From an uncultured Christensenella sp. (GTDB taxonomy: Bacteria; Bacillota; Clostridia; Christensenellales; UBA1242): a stretch of DNA of 25,698 nucleotides. The translations under genes and the position numbers were made by a program. The notes beneath the pieces were generated by a model. It did no database searches and was not told the origin of the DNA. It saw only the letters and a program-made list of their open reading frames with translations. Positions 24,436-25,698 of this stretch are shown piece by piece; positions within the stretch are counted from its first letter, which is position 1, and every line of letters starts with the position of its first letter. Location of the stretch: NCBI GenBank assembly GCA_905203645.1, contig CAJKWP010000010.1:1-25698 (forward strand), written 5' to 3'.

Positions 24436-24655
24436 CTAAAATCTTGATAACAGCAGTTGTTTTGCACGATAAACAATGCTCCACATCTTATCAAGTTTGG
24501 TATAATCGATTGCATTGTGCTTATTAGAATCATCTAATCTAATAACTTCTATATAATCATTTTTATAAGACATTATTCTACCGTCCCAATTTTTATTGGT
24601 TTCGGGAATATCATTGTGTTTATTTAATTAGCCTTTTTAATTCTTCTATATTCAT
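24436..24655 (-). pseudogene. Broken small gene (frameshifted), unknown
   Basis: An ATG at 24655 preceded by AAGG starts MNIEELKRLIK and then meets a stop. The neighbouring frame continues at once as NKHNDIPETNKNWDGRIMSY and runs to a stop at 24436-24438, ending VYRAKQLLLSRF. One indel near 24624 would restore a roughly 70-residue protein. It lies just outside the tRNA scar on the chromosomal side. It may be a decayed remnant of an earlier insertion. An intact 45-residue frame from an internal ATG at 24573 is the alternative. Confidence 0.35.
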
Positions 24656-24683
24656 TAGTAGCCTTTTTATATTTGAAAAAAAT

Positions 24684-24728
24684 TGGTGTGAGTATGCAGA
24701 TTTGAACTGCAGACCTTCCGCTTAGGAG
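24684..24728 (-). other. 3' half of tRNA-Arg(CCT): attachment-site scar
   Basis: Read on the minus strand, this is nucleotides 32-76 of a tRNA. Anticodon loop CTCCTAA (24728-24722) is followed by 3' anticodon strand GCGGA, variable loop AGGTC, T-arm TGCAG-TTCAAAT-CTGCA, acceptor strand TACTCAC, discriminator A and CCA. The 5' half is missing: the 5' anticodon strand is replaced by an A-run. A half tRNA ending in the anticodon loop is the classic duplicate left when a tyrosine recombinase inserts an element into a tRNA gene. Confidence 0.85.
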
Positions 24729-24760
24729 AAAAAACTTAGTCCCGGAAAAGCCTTCAATAA

Positions 24761-24797
24761 ATTTCAAACCATATTAAAATATGATGTTATTTGAAAT
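24761..24797. repeat. Imperfect palindrome just inside the element
   Basis: atttcaaa (24761-24768) pairs with tttgaaat (24790-24797), and catatt (24770-24775) with aatatg (24778-24783). It may be an arm-type recombinase site, a repressor operator or part of a replication origin. Confidence 0.55.
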
Positions 24798-24906
24798 ATT
24801 TTCATCTCATTATATTAAGTTTTGTGCGATTTGTCAAATCATTCAAATATTTTGTGTTTTATTAGTATGGTTTTTTGTATGTCGTAATTGTCAAAAATCA
24901 ATCTTT

Positions 24907-24975
24907 ACTTCTAACTAAAAATAAAAAGCCCTTTTACTTGAATAAAAAGTAAAACATTAGGGCTTAGTTAGGAGT
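24907..24975 (+). promoter_or_regulatory. Rep leader hairpin that can hide the ribosome binding site
   Basis: acttctaacta (24907-24917) pairs with tagttaggagt (24965-24975) over 11 bp with one G-U pair. The right arm contains the AGGAG site (24970-24974). Inside, aagccct pairs with agggctt and ttttactt with aagtaaaa. The ATG at 24984 is 9 nt past AGGAG. The fold would block initiation unless opened. Confidence 0.65.
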
Positions 24976-24983
24976 TAAAGTAA

Positions 24984-25698
24984 ATGAAAAATATAATTAA
25001 ACCAAATGACTTAGTTAAAGTAAAAGTCGTTAGAAATCAAATATCAATTAAAAATGTAAATACTTGCAATAAAAAGCCAACGATAAAAAGACTTGCTGGA
25101 AACAAACATTTAGTTTTGAGTACTGGCGAAATAGCCGAAAACAACAAGTGTTTAACTCGTGGTGAAAGTTATAGAAGCCTGCTTGAAAGCAATATTAGAT
25201 TGCAAGACCTTATTAAAGAAAACACTGTTGACTGTAGCAAAATATTATTACTGACTTTAACATATTCTGAAAAAATACTTGACACGAAGAAATTAAGCGA
25301 AGATTTTAAGCAGTTTATCAAGTACATTAGAAAAACTATAACGCAATTTGGTAAAATTGAATATATAAACACTTTTGAAAAAGATAGTAAAAATCTAGGT
25401 TTTCACATACATGCAATATTGTTTTTTAATAATTCTACTAAAAGTGTATTTTTACCCATTGAAACCGTAAATGAAGCGTGGAGAAAAGGTTTTGCAAGTG
25501 TTGGCAAACCAAAGCAAAACAAAGAAGTATATTTCTATCTAACTCCACACCTCGCAAAAGAAATAAAAGAAAGAAATAGTCATATGCATAACAAAGCCTT
25601 AATGCAAATGACTTTGCCTGCGGGATTAAATCTGTACCACTATTCTAAAGGAATTAAAAAGCCAACGATTTATACAGATACTTATGAAAGTGTGCAAA
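24984..25698 (+). CDS. rep: Rolling-circle replication initiator (HUH endonuclease), 3' truncated by the window
   Basis: At least 238 residues are encoded with no stop. The frame contains motif 1 LLLTLTY, the two-histidine motif GFHIHAILFF (motif 2), a Trp-containing EAWRKGFASVGK and then VYFYLTPHLAKE, where a Tyr of this segment is the likely nucleophile (motif 3). HUH Rep proteins nick one strand at the double-strand origin and stay linked through that Tyr, starting rolling-circle replication or transfer. The ATG at 24984 with AGGAG upstream decides the start. The gene lies about 255 bp inside the element edge. Confidence 0.85.
   Translation, partial: MKNIIKPNDLVKVKVVRNQISIKNVNTCNKKPTIKRLAGNKHLVLSTGEIAENNKCLTRGESYRSLLESNIRLQDLIKENTVDCSKILLLTLTYSEKILDTKKLSEDFKQFIKYIRKTITQFGKIEYINTFEKDSKNLGFHIHAILFFNNSTKSVFLPIETVNEAWRKGFASVGKPKQNKEVYFYLTPHLAKEIKERNSHMHNKALMQMTLPAGLNLYHYSKGIKKPTIYTDTYESVQ

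Larger units (their letters stand above)
24684..25698. mobile_element. Left edge of an integrated element carrying an HUH Rep gene (continues past the window)
   Basis: The tRNA scar runs on the minus strand with its missing 5' side to the right, so the element lies to the right of 24728. The intact tRNA-Arg(CCT) should be at its far end. The first gene inside is a rolling-circle-type initiator, consistent with an ICE, integrative plasmid or phage satellite. The integrase is not in the window. Confidence 0.75.

Noticed and set aside
24684..24760. Complete tRNA gene
   Set aside because: Only the 3' half is present; no D-arm or 5' acceptor strand pairs with TACTCAC.
25169..25372. 67-codon minus-strand ORF
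   Set aside because: Antisense to the Rep gene, which has clear HUH motifs.
1..25698. CRISPR array or phage structural genes
   Set aside because: No regularly spaced direct repeats of CRISPR type and no capsid, tail or terminase genes seen.

Overview
The window is AT-rich and low-GC, with strong AGGAGG-type Shine-Dalgarno (SD) sites and standard stop codons. It carries a forespore sigma factor (sigG), a long Alu-domain SRP RNA, ER-type (S26B) signal peptidases and an RsgI-type lipoprotein. Together these point to an endospore-forming Bacillota, most likely an uncultured Clostridia lineage. Almost the whole window looks chromosomal. The last kilobase is the edge of an integrated element.

Layout. 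(1) 1-1404: a secreted Asn-rich repeat protein with its own terminator, and a doubtful ORF at the left edge. (2) 1405-1730: two tandem long hairpins with the same apical core, nested with a perfect 16-bp inverted repeat. (3) 1720-5316: a heterodimeric ABC exporter with one degenerate ATP site; an intrinsic terminator sits directly before the first gene's ribosome binding site. (4) 5313-9172: a DUF1858 redox-disulfide protein, an SPFH/zinc-ribbon protein and two tandem S26B signal peptidases. Two of the promoters here place the start codon at or next to the predicted transcript start. (5) 9381-10552: sigG and the SRP RNA. (6) 10558-13224: a solitary PrgI-VirB4 fusion. (7) 13551-14536: a DUF11-repeat protein with a possible overlapping small gene. 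(8) 14671-17705: a CrtI-like FAD oxidoreductase, a YhhN protein, a small helical unknown and a DUF378 membrane protein. (9) 17741-22918: a four-gene operon (calcineurin-like phosphoesterase, its degenerate paralog, a zinc-ribbon protein, an HExxH zincin), with a divergent membrane-anchored metzincin-like protein. (10) 22986-24161: a lipoprotein with an RsgI-like middle domain. (11) 24684 to the end: the 3' half of a tRNA-Arg(CCT) gene, an attachment-site scar, followed by an HUH replication initiator that runs off the window.

How the parts may work together. The two signal peptidases are plausible processors of the window's own SipW-type secreted protein. The ABC pair reads as an inducible drug or peptide exporter. 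The phosphoesterase/zincin cluster has no name I recognise and is the best candidate for an undescribed chromosomal system. The right edge is a tRNA-integrated, rolling-circle-type mobile element, and the geometry predicts an intact tRNA-Arg(CCT) further right, outside the window.
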